Source of the DNA: Aradus depressus
Taxonomy: Eukaryota > Arthropoda > Insecta > Hemiptera > Aradidae
Assembly: GCA_963662175.1 (NCBI GenBank)
Contig: OY759222.1
Span: 16,254,222-16,318,221, forward strand
Direction: 5' to 3'
Length of the DNA: 64,000 bases
Positions 55,395 to 64,000 of the stretch are shown piece after piece; position 1 is the first letter of the stretch; every line of letters starts with the position of its first letter. Under the pieces are notes generated by a model. That model ran no database searches, had not been told where the DNA came from, and saw only the letters and a list, made by a program, of their open reading frames with translations. A program made the translations under genes and the position numbers.

Positions 55395-55870
55395 CATATT
55401 ACTGTTTGTCTAAGAACGTGAGAACTCCCCATAGAAGGGAGAGATCAGTCGTCACAAAATCCCTGATTCCGCAGGAAATTTCTATCAGGAGTTGTCATGT
55501 CCACGAAGTTTTCAACGGAATTTTATGTTTTTTGATCTTTGATTCACAAAAAAAAAAAAAAAAAAAAATCTGTATGTGTGTCAGCACACGAAAACTCCCG
55601 ACTTAATGAATGTATCGACACGAAATTTCATATGAGTATCCAGAATCCCATAAGGAAGACACCTATTAATTTGCCACGGAATCAGGGAATGTGTGTCTAG
55701 AACCCCATAAGGACGAAACCACAGACAAATTGGTCAAAGAAAAGGGGGGAGGCTTAACATATAACTCTATCTAACACAAAATCCCATGTGTAAATTCAAA
55801 ACCCCATAAAAAAAAGTCTATCTGTCTGGAATGAAACATTAGCCAAATAGGTCCGAGCAATTTTTAATAT
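55395..55870 (+). repeat. Family X copy, plus orientation
   Basis: Contains tgtatgtgtgtcagcacacg, aatgaatgtatcgacacgaa, ccagaatcccataaggaaga and aggcttaacatataactcta. Confidence 0.65.
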
Positions 55871-55901
55871 TCTTTACTTTTCGGCCTCTTATGGGCCATT
55901 A

Positions 55902-56500
55902 TCACTGAAATGAAATGAACGGACATTAATATAACATTGTATTCCAAAAATTGCAATCTAAACTATTTGTTTACACTCTAATTCTGGAAATTGTCATCTA
56001 AATTACTTATTATTTTAATTGTTTTTTATGTACATTGTAACATAATATATAACAATAGGAGCCCATTAAGCCCTCATTTTAAATAATTTAATATAAATTT
56101 ATCATTGATATAAAGAAAAACCAATAATAAAAGAATTAACAACTCACAGTAAATAATCAACCAACAGTAATAGTCAGAGAAATCATAATAAATTTAATAT
56201 TCATAGTTTAATATTTTCCTTAAACTTTTTTTACAATCGAACTACCATAATCGATATTCAAACCTTGATATTTTAGAAATGGACACGATGTCCTCCTAGA
56301 AGGATGCACATTTCTAATAATTTTAAAAGCAATCGTTTCTGCTGAGTGTTTTATAAATATAAAGAATGGACATAAAAAACAATTAAAAATAATAAGTAAT
56401 TTAGATGACAATTTCCAGAATTAAAGTGTAAACAAATAGTTTAGATTGTAATTTTTGGAATACAATGTTATATTAATGTCCGTTAATTTCATTTCAGTGA
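55902..56500. mobile_element. Inverted-repeat element with about 135-bp arms (599 bp)
   Basis: Left arm tcactgaaatgaaatgaacg and right arm its inverse (ttaatttcatttcagtga), flanked by TA. The arms match to about 56035/56365 with few changes. No frame of interest. Confidence 0.8.
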
Positions 56501-56984
56501 TAAGTCTCAACCAAAAGAAACTTCCATCCGTTCCATTGAGAACTCAACATCATACATAACTTTTCCTACACTTAGTTGGGGTCGTAGATGTTAACAACCC
56601 CTAATGAGATTACCCCCTCTGCACCCCTCAGCTCTTCTGTGTATTATTGATTATATTTTTTCTATTTATGCTAAAACAAAGTTACTCGAAACCCCAAACA
56701 CGTAGCCCTTCGCATTTCCAATTATCGAATTTCCCAGATAGAGTTTCCACAATCCCCTAATTTTCCTTTCTTTTTGAGAATATTTTTCCAAGCCCAAACA
56801 GTTTTTTTTTTTTTGTGGATGTGCAATCCCACTCTCCAAAGCTACACACAAATACAAATCTGCTCATTTTCCGCCCAATTTCTTTGTATTTTCTAAAGAA
56901 AATGCCACCGTTTTCCTTAAAATGTTTTAAAAGTAAACAACGCTATAAATTATTACTTTCCCAACTATACGAAGTGACATGGGA

Positions 56985-57462
56985 TTGGCTGTACTGCTGA
57001 GGTACATGAAGAGGAGTCCAGGCTAGACCTGGAGCAAGTCCCTCTGCCATGCCCGCTTGAGGCATCGTGGCGGATTTGTGGGGAGAGTGTTTGTGGATAA
57101 TTGCAGAATAAGTGAATTGCCGTGCTGATTTTTTTTGTCGTGAAAATTTTGATATCGTAACAGAGAGTACAAATGGGATGTTGAAGTCATTATGCAATTT
57201 GAGATTGGAAACGTAAAATGGCACTCGGCAATAGACTGAAGACGTATGTTTGATTTTTTGACTGATTCCCATATCTCGATGCCGTAAGTCCAATTGGGTT
57301 TTAGTATAGTCATGTATATGTTGTCAAATGATAATGTCAATCGTCGTCCGATGATTGATTTCAGTCGTCCAAATCGTCTTTTGAGGTCTGTGCGTTTCAA
57401 TCTGTTGTGCGTCTGTCTAAATGAAGTCCTAGATATCTGACAGTGTCGGATGTAGGAATTTT
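56985..57462 (-). pseudogene. Jockey-like LINE fragment
   Basis: The minus strand gives SDTVRYLGLHLDRR, then RTDLKRRFGRLKSIIGRRLT, ILKPNWTYGIEIWESVKKSN, LQLSTNTLPTNPPRCLKRAW and QRDLLQV. It is close to 31080-31400 but with frameshifts and a deletion after LDRR. Confidence 0.85.
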
Positions 57463-57585
57463 ATAATTTTTTTTTTTTTTATTATTATTATTCTCCATTT
57501 GTTGGCCCAAAATAAGTAAAAAGTAAGTTCGAATACTAATATTATAATAAGAAACTTAAATAATAAAAAATATATACCTAATTAG

Positions 57586-57825
57586 TTATTATGACTCATT
57601 CCTGGGCTTGAGTGGGGGATGAGAGTCCTAAATTTTGAGTATCGAGGTTTATTCACCTAGGGTAGAGGTCTTTAACGAGCACCTGACATCGCACAGCCTC
57701 GGGGCCATCGCTTAACATCCCATTCGAAGGACGGCATGCTCATAGTATTTTCACCTTGCAAATAAAAAACCTAAAGGCCTCGGCTGGATTTCGAACCTCG
57801 CAATCTTAAGCTCAGTAAGCAAGTA
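57586..57825 (-). repeat. SINE-1 old copy
   Basis: gttattatgactcattcctg, cgaaggacggcatgctcat and gaacctcgcaatcttaagct. Internal deletion of the 3' region. Confidence 0.75.
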
Positions 57826-57829
57826 ATAA

Positions 57830-58485
57830 TACATATGTATATAGAGAGAGAATAAAAATGTGATAAAGGTTTTTTAAAAATGTTTAACAATCGAAGGATT
57901 GATTTTAAGATAATTTTAAAAGAAAATTGTTAAACATGAAAACTTTTTAATAATCACAAGATGTTTATAATTCGTAGAAATTAACAATAACTCTTATTAT
58001 GGTAATTAAAAAAAAAAAAAGATAATTTCTGAAGAGGTAGTATTATTCTGTTTTAATAACTCAGAAATTAAGAGTTTTTTTTTCTTCTTGATCAAAAAAG
58101 TTGTCCGGTTTTACTGGATAATTGCACTGTGTGATTAATTCATCAATATTTACAAGGTTCGAATCCTCGTAAATTTAAAAAAAATATATAAAAAATTTCC
58201 TGTTTATTGCGATATTTACAATGTTGTTTTATGTTTCCGAAGCAGGTAGCTGCCATAAAGATAGCTGGATCAAGCTGTTGACTCCCTGCTTAAGATTATC
58301 CATTTCTATTATTCCATCATTTACTGAATATCATTAGATTCTTGCAATTTTTTTATGCCATTTTTTCAATAATTTATAGACTCGTTGTTTTACCATAATG
58401 AACCCCCTAATTGATCAATGGCATGTGTAGAAAAGCTCAAACCATTAACATCTATAATACTTAACATTTTTTGCAGAGATATTGT
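57830..58485. other. No recognised gene
   Basis: AT-rich; nothing supported. Confidence 0.3.
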
Positions 58486-58489
58486 GCCC

Positions 58490-59005
58490 AGACACCTCCA
58501 GGAACACCTTAGATATCCCTTCAGTCCTGGTACAAAAAGTGGAGAGTGAAGGTGAACGATACGAAATCAGTTCACATCGTCTTCACCCTTCGTCGAAAAT
58601 ATATCTGCTCTCCAGTGTACTTTAACAAAAATCACATCCCTTTAAAAAACGAAGTCCGCTATCTCGGCCTCATACTCGACAAACGACTAACTTGGAATCC
58701 TCACACGAGACTGAAAAGATCCAAATATATTTCCTATGTGGACTTACGGACTTGAACTTTGGGGTTCTGCCAAGGCTTCCAGCGCATCCAATCCTTTCAA
58801 TCCAAAATTCTTCGTAAAATAGCCAATGCTCCTTATTACGTTTACAACAAAACTCTTCACACTGATCTTAACGTACCTTTTGTCACCGAAGTCGCTAAGA
58901 CCAAGTATAAAAAATTATTTTCCCTTCTTAGTTCCCACAATAATCCTCTAGTCCGTGCCCTCCATTCTGCCATACTTCCCCAACGACGGCTTAAGCAACA
59001 TACAA
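58490..59005 (+). pseudogene. Jockey-like LINE fragment
   Basis: The frame gives WRVKVNDTKSVHIVFTLRRK, RYLGLILDKRLTWNPHTRLK (the RT block around YLG), then after a deletion MWTYGLELWGS-type sequence, IQSFQSKILRKIANAPYYVY and TDLNVPFVTEVAKTKYKKLF. Ends by running into SINE-1 at 59015. Confidence 0.85.
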
Positions 59006-59014
59006 TATTCGTTA

Positions 59015-59110
59015 GTTATTGTGACTCATGACCGGGCTTTAACTACCAGGTCTTATCGCCTACTACCAGAGAGAGCCCAACTTTACAATGGCAGTCCTAA
59101 ATTTTACCTA
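59015..59110 (-). repeat. SINE-1 3' fragment
   Basis: gttagttattgtgactcatg, accgggctttaactaccagg; AACTA-type tail. Confidence 0.8.
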
Positions 59111-59129
59111 CAGACCACCAGAGTTGGTT

Positions 59130-59600
59130 TTTCTCCCTCCCTTAAAATATATCGAAGACTTCATTCTAAATTTTGTATCGATACATTCATTCGATCGGCA
59201 CTTAGGATTTTTGAGTTGAGACCCTCTCTGTCCCCCCCCCCCCCCCCCCCCCCTTTCAGTTCGGCCGAATTTACTTCAAATAAATAAGTAACGTCTTTAT
59301 GCAGTTTTGAATTCAAATATAAAAGTTCCTCGGTTCCCTCAGGCCGATTTTCTTTCAAAAGCTGGTATTTGCGAGATGGTTCTTAGCCAATCGGGTATAT
59401 CGTTTCCAAGATCTTCAGACTTGGAGTTTGAGCACAAATGTTTGTAAGACGAAGCTTCCCCCTAATTCTTTGTGTCGGGGGTTTTTAAAATTTTTAATTT
59501 AATATTTTTGTAGTATGGGGGCAGGAAAATATAAAATTTTTGTGAAAATTCATCATTGAATTTAAACCGATTACATAACTTCCCTTATACTTAATATAGC
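59130..59600 (-). repeat. Family X copy with a C-tract
   Basis: cgatacattcattcgatcgg, a run of about 23 C at 59230-59252, and the right end gattacataacttcccttat. Extra unrelated sequence lies at 59350-59500. Confidence 0.6.
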
Positions 59601-59604
59601 AGAG

Positions 59605-60800
59605 GACGTAGAACGTGGCATAGTAACCTACAACGTAGGGCTCCGTCAACTGTCACTATCACACACGTTCTACATCAAGTATTCAGACTGTTGACATAGC
59701 CCTATCTTTCAGGTTTGCGGCACATTTGCAAACTATGCTCTATGAATTAATTTTTCATATATAAAATTTAAGAAATAAATTAATAAAAGAAATACATTTA
59801 TTTAAAAATAAAACTTTTTCTTTGTTATTTTCTGACGTTACTGTATCGCAGGATTAAGGGTTGGAAGTTTGAAACTTTCCATTCATCATAGAACAATTTC
59901 AATACGACCATAAAGAGAGAAAATTTAGAGATATTTCAAGCAATAAAATATAAAGTCGATTTATATGTTGATTTAGTTAATAGTTGATTTAATGCCATCT
60001 ATTGGAGGTAATTGCCAATTGCAACCAACTATAACTAAAATTGAACTGTTAGAACCTTCACTAATGTTGCTATTAGAAAACTCCTTTTGTTGCTACTTTA
60101 TATTGCTTACAACTATTTTTATTATACCAATAATTATTCGATAATTAAAGGTCAGTTTTATAGGAAAATCAATATTAAATAAGAAATGTTTTTTCGTTGT
60201 TGTTGTTAATAGTAATTTTTTTTTGTAATTGTTCACGCTTTTATTATAACAATTATGTCCTTGTTTCTCCAAAAGAGTGTGATCAGATCATTCTGTGAAG
60301 GTTTCCGTAGGTTTTTGTACATTGGTAGGCTGGAGTGTCATGTCTGCGATCTGCCAAAAAATTCTGATATACTCACGAGAAATTATTTATCTACAACTGT
60401 TTTTATGTGGCGTGCGAATTGCCTCTTATTAAGAGTCATTCATGACCTTTTTTATATAGTTATTACAACTGCCTTTGAGTAACTGATAAATATCACATTT
60501 CAACAAATAACAATGTTAAAGTTATAAATTCCATGTTATGTGCTCTGAGACCATTATAGATCTCTCCTCATTGTCAATGGGCGTTCTCCCATTCAGGTTA
60601 AATCATGATAGACACGTAATAATTATAGTCAGCTCATCCTGTGATTGGTATCATGTGACAGACACATTGTGAAGTATTGTTAGTGATAGCACGGTCACTG
60701 GTAGTAACAACGATTGTTATCCATGCACATCAAACTGTTATCGTACTAGTACTCTGCTAGTTGTGTATAAATATTAGAATAGAAAATAATAAATACAAGA
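59605..60800. other. No recognised gene
   Basis: Unassigned, mostly AT-rich. A 75-codon ATG frame at 60255-60482 has Cys and hydrophobic residues but no recognised motif. Confidence 0.3.
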
Positions 60801-60804
60801 AAAA

Positions 60805-61040
60805 AAAAAACCGACGGTGAATCACCGGCTATGTATCCCTCTCCTTTTGTGTTCAGCCTCACCTGCAATCCCCCCCCCCCCCCCCCCCCCTCTTCCCTTT
60901 GGTCAATTTGGCTTTAAATCAATAGGTGTTAAATTCATTATATCGGGAGTTATCGTGTTTACAGTCACACAAGCAGATAGCTTTTTTTTTTTCATATTTG
61001 GAATCTGGTCGGAAAGCATGAAATTCAGTTGAAGAAGCAA
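60805..61040 (-). repeat. Family X copy, left part and body
   Basis: gacggtgaatcaccggctat, a C run at 60870-60889, ttatatcgggagttatcgtg. Confidence 0.6.
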
Positions 61041-61057
61041 AATATATATAAATACAA

Positions 61058-61243
61058 GATATCGGGTTCGAAACATGGCGAAGGCCCTTAGGTTTTTTTT
61101 TATTTTGGAAATGAAAAAACCTTGAGCGCTGAGCCTGTACGATATGGGGTCATTTAGGACTACCTCCAGGGCGATGAAAGAGCGCTCTGCTTTCTGGCGA
61201 TATGACCCCACTGTTAAAGCCCGGGGCCATGAGTCACAATAAT
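61058..61243 (+). repeat. SINE-1 old copy, 5' truncated
   Basis: atcgggttcgaaacatggcg (decayed B box), gatgaaagagcgctctgctt, aaagcccggggccatgagtc. Confidence 0.75.
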
Positions 61244-61300
61244 TGTGCAAGACTAACTATAACAAAACAATAATATTGTTCTAAAAAGCTTTAATATTAT

Positions 61301-61591
61301 TGAGCTCAAGAACATGGGTTCGAAACCCGACCGAGGCCCTTAGTTTAATTTATCTCGGAGGTAAAATAAACTTAAGCACACCGTCCTTCGGATGGGACGT
61401 TCAGTGATGGTCTCGAGCCTGTACGATGTCAGTTACTCGTTAAAAACCCCTGCCCTAGGTGAATAAACATTTAGGACTCCCATAGTAGAATCAGGCTCAT
61501 GTCCACCAGAGTGACGAAAGAGCGCTCTGGTAGTAGGCGATATGACCACGTAGTTAAAGCCCGAGCATGAGTCATAAAACCTAACCTAACC
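61301..61591 (+). repeat. SINE-1 young copy truncated inside the head
   Basis: Starts tgagctcaagaacatgggtt, B box ggttcgaaacc present, A box absent; ends aacctaacctaacc. tattatt is repeated at both sides (61295-61301; 61592-61598). Confidence 0.85.
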
Positions 61592-61664
61592 TATTATTTT
61601 CAAATAGTACACAATTTTATTAATCAACTAATAATAATTATAATGATAATAATTATTTTACTTC

Positions 61665-62195
61665 CCTAGCTACACGAAGTAGGTATAGGAGAAGTTATGT
61701 AGTCGGTCAGAAATTCGACATTGAATTTTCACAGAAATTTCATGTTTATGTGTATGTCAACACGATAACTCCCAAAAGAATGAATTTATCGACACGAAAT
61801 TTTATATGTCTTTTTAGAACCCCATAAACACAAAACCTATTCATTTTCAGCCAAATCGGACAAAGTTTATGGGGCATTAGGGGGAGAAACTTAACACAAA
61901 CAATCCATTAACTGCAGTTGTTATGAAGGTATCGACACAAAATTTCATTTATAAATACAAACCCCAATATGACAAACATTCATTACTTTTCCGTGGATTC
62001 AGCCGAAAGGGGGGATCAGAATGGGGGCTCGACTCAAAAACCCCTATAGTCAACTTTTGAATGTATCCACACAAAAAGTTAGCTAATAAGATTCAGAAGT
62101 GTCCATGTAAGTTAACTGTTGATTTTTAGCGCAAATGTTTGATCGGTTTTGAAGGGGGAGCGAGAACGTACCTAATTGATTAATTCTCTCTTTGT
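61665..62195 (+). repeat. Family X copy, plus orientation with hairpin end
   Basis: Starts tacttccctagctacacgaa, ggagaagttatgtagtcggt; sub-repeats near 61780, 61925 and 62055; ends ttgaagggggagcgagaacg. Confidence 0.7.
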
Positions 62196-62199
62196 AAAT

Positions 62200-62840
62200 A
62201 CAATATTTTACTGTTTCTTTTCTTCCACTTTCTATGTATTTATTTTTAAAGGACCTCGCTCCCAGAATAAAATTTTTAATTTAATTTAATTTGAAAATAA
62301 ATTACAATTTGATAGCTTATCAACGGATGGTGTACGCATGAATTCGGGTATTTTCAGTAATATGAAAGCGCTGATGTCAATCACAGTAGAAAGTTATCAA
62401 TTTTGTATCAATGTATGTTATTATAATTTTTATTATAAAAATGTTATCCTGGACTATCTCGAATGCATATTATAGTCCTACGCCACTGATCCTTCAAATC
62501 ACACATAATTATTTATCCATATAAATAAAACGTGAGGCAACAGGACGATTATAATTTAAAAGACAGTAATTTTAAGATCTAATGAACATTTAAAGAAAAT
62601 ATAATAAGCCGACTGTATTTTGTCTTAGTTTCTGGTAATAAATGTGTCTCTAGTAAATATTATTACCTTTTTTTTTCATTTACGCAAGGATTGTTGTCAT
62701 TTTTAACTGCTTAGATTAAAAAATCTTGCTGATATTTCCGGAGCTTACCTTTCATTGTCCTAAATACTGTTGCAATTTATCCAGTTTTATGTGTCGTTTC
62801 ATCCTGTCGGATTTTTGGAAAGATAGGTTTTTTTTTCTCG
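62200..62840. other. No recognised gene
   Basis: AT-rich sequence; nothing supported. Confidence 0.3.
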
Positions 62841-62844
62841 CGTT

Positions 62845-62995
62845 CGGGTAAAAAATGTAATGGTTGACTTACATATGGGCTTCTTAGTCCTTATACAAAA
62901 ATGTTATGTCGATACATTCATGCATACGAGCTTGACTAATACCACAGCGCTCTTTCGGCACTCTGGTGGACATGAGCCCGACTAATGTGAGAGCA
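62845..62995 (-). repeat. Family X fragment plus SINE-1 fragment
   Basis: tggttgacttacatatgggc and gtcgatacattcatgc (X) are followed by agcgctctttcggcactctg and gtggacatgagcccgacta (SINE-1). Confidence 0.6.
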
Positions 62996-63350
62996 AAGTA
63001 TAAATAAATTTAGCTCGATGAGTCCATCCTCATTTCTCTAATTTAATGAAGATACAGGAGGCCCCGCGCGGGTAATCCCCTGAACCACCTCGCTCTGTCA
63101 GCCTGTGACCAGCAGTGGTGGCAGACCGAGAGAGACAGAAAGATTTTAATGCCCCTAGACTTGAGAAGAGAAACTGGTCAATGCCGGCACACCCTATATA
63201 GTAACTACTTAAATAATAGCTCATAGGTCTCTCGGCCAGGATCATCTCAACGTTAACGGGAGGGTGGTCGGGATGAGAATGGGCATGATAGGGATTGCAC
63301 AAAAGGATTTTCATGTTAATAACTGGACATTATGAGGTCATCATGGAGGA

Positions 63351-63738
63351 TTGTTCTTTGGACTTTGCATCGTCCAGAATTGGATTGTAGAAAAATGGCA
63401 ACAACGTTGGTCACGATGCTTGGTAGGCCGAACGACGTACGCATACTTCCCGGACGTCCGGGTACGCCTTGACTCAACATGGGTACAGCCTAATCACTGG
63501 ACGTCTCAAATATTATCAGGTCATGGTGATTTCAACTCCAAGCGGGTTCTTCTTTCACAGGAACTGGTATCGAGACTGAAGAACATGTGGTCCTCGAATG
63601 TCCGCTGTACGACCAAGCTTGGGTGGAGTTGATTCAAGGGACAAGATCGTATTTGGGACTGGATCTATGGCAGATGGTGACGGAAACAGACTACCCGATG
63701 TTCTGCCGATTCGTCTCCTGGCGGGAGCAGAAACAGGC
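63351..63738 (+). pseudogene. R1-like LINE C-terminus with internal deletion
   Basis: Frame one: WIVEKWQQRWSRCLVGRTTY, FPDVRVRLDSTWVQPNHWTS and LSGHGDFNSKR. The pattern W...W....GR.TY..FPDV....W..P.......LSGHG.F is the C-terminal part of R1-clade and related non-LTR proteins. A shift into another frame continues TGIETEEHVVLECPLYD and ends SWREQKQAM with a stop. The first two Cys of the expected knuckle are missing between the two parts, so about 15 residues were deleted. Confidence 0.8.
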
Positions 63739-64000
63739 AATGTAAGATGGGCTGGGGACGATCGGCGCAATAGTTCCGCCTATGTCCAATCCCAGTCCCT
63801 CAGTAACCCCTTGATCCCCGAGCTTCTCTCACGTTGACTGGGTGATGTTGCTGCAATGCAAGACGCACCCTCTTTTAAAACCTAATAGTCTCCTAAAAGT
63901 CTTTGGATTGGAAGGATTTCTAAGGATATCAACGCACTCCTAATATTTGCTGATGCATCGGACCTCGACTTTTTATAAACCCAAATGCAGTTTTAACTAA

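Larger units (their letters stand above)
43524..64000 (+). other. Presumed first intron of the ladybird-like gene (right end outside window)
   Basis: After the donor at 43524 no frame encoding a homeodomain (for example a WFQNRR motif) was found on the plus strand up to the window end. The content is almost entirely transposable elements. The alternative, that the gene's second exon was missed in a short frame, is possible but unlikely for a motif this conserved. Confidence 0.5.

Noticed and set aside
58465..58550. Splice acceptor (ttttttgcag) of the ladybird-like second exon
   Set aside because: The sequence that follows encodes a LINE reverse-transcriptase segment, not a homeodomain.

Overview
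The window is animal nuclear DNA, most likely from an insect. It is AT-rich, has almost no long open frames, is packed with interspersed repeats, and carries one convincing host exon whose protein is an animal ladybird/Lbx-type homeobox factor. The (AACCT)n tails on one SINE family read as the insect telomere motif TTAGG on the other strand, which agrees with an insect but does not prove it. Many open frames here start only at GTG or TTG and are not evidence of genes.

Host gene: 42935-43523 (+) is a 196-codon first exon ending in a GTAAG splice donor. It has a GC-rich leader upstream, an eh1 Groucho-binding motif (FSILDIL) and the pre-homeodomain patch SPLDALFQMTSKTFEEL typical of ladybird/Lbx. 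No homeodomain exon was found downstream, so 43.5-64 kb is probably intron. About 950 bp upstream (42415-42502) lies a decayed second copy of part of this exon.

Everything else is mainly mobile DNA. (1) A tRNA-derived SINE family (SINE-1) has about 30 copies, in an older subfamily with AACTA-type ends and a younger one with AACCT-type ends. Several copies keep target-site duplications. (2) A second tRNA-SINE (SINE-2) with a poly-A tail has two copies. (3) Jockey-like non-LTR retrotransposons are present as 3' ends (9, 14.5, 26-27, 31, 57 and 58.5 kb), with other LINE pieces: a poly-A-tailed RNase H fragment at 40.8 kb, an endonuclease/RT-type C-terminus at 15 kb and an R1-like end at 63.4 kb. 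(4) Penelope-like material: a GIY-YIG endonuclease fragment at 14.1 kb and five small elements with hammerhead-like cores, two of them long snapback hairpins with clean target duplications. (5) DNA transposons: a deleted mariner, two PIF/Harbinger derivatives, two hAT relatives with a BED finger, three pogo/Tigger-like elements, a Transib-like MITE with an RSS-like heptamer, a 2.6 kb long-TIR element and several inverted-repeat MITEs. (6) Three unnamed families, here X (hairpin-ended, with three internal sub-repeats), Y and R, are each dispersed through the window.

Layout: 0-5 kb R, X and SINEs; 5-8 kb nested SINE/Penelope-like and a tandem array holding mariner; 8-14 kb SINE, LINE and X; 14-15.4 kb Penelope-like plus two LINEs; 17-18 kb pogo-like; 20.5-22 kb a low-repeat GC-richer stretch; 22-24.2 kb duplicated X+SINE with Transib; 24.6 kb snapback; 26-27.4 kb LINE interrupted by Harbinger; 28-33 kb mixed repeats and a minisatellite; 33.9-35.2 kb hAT; 36-42 kb X copies with nested insertions; 42.4-43.5 kb the ladybird locus; 43.5-45.8 kb a repeat-poor AT-rich stretch; 45.8-64 kb transposon-rich presumed intron. 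Many nested insertions allow the relative age of families to be read directly.
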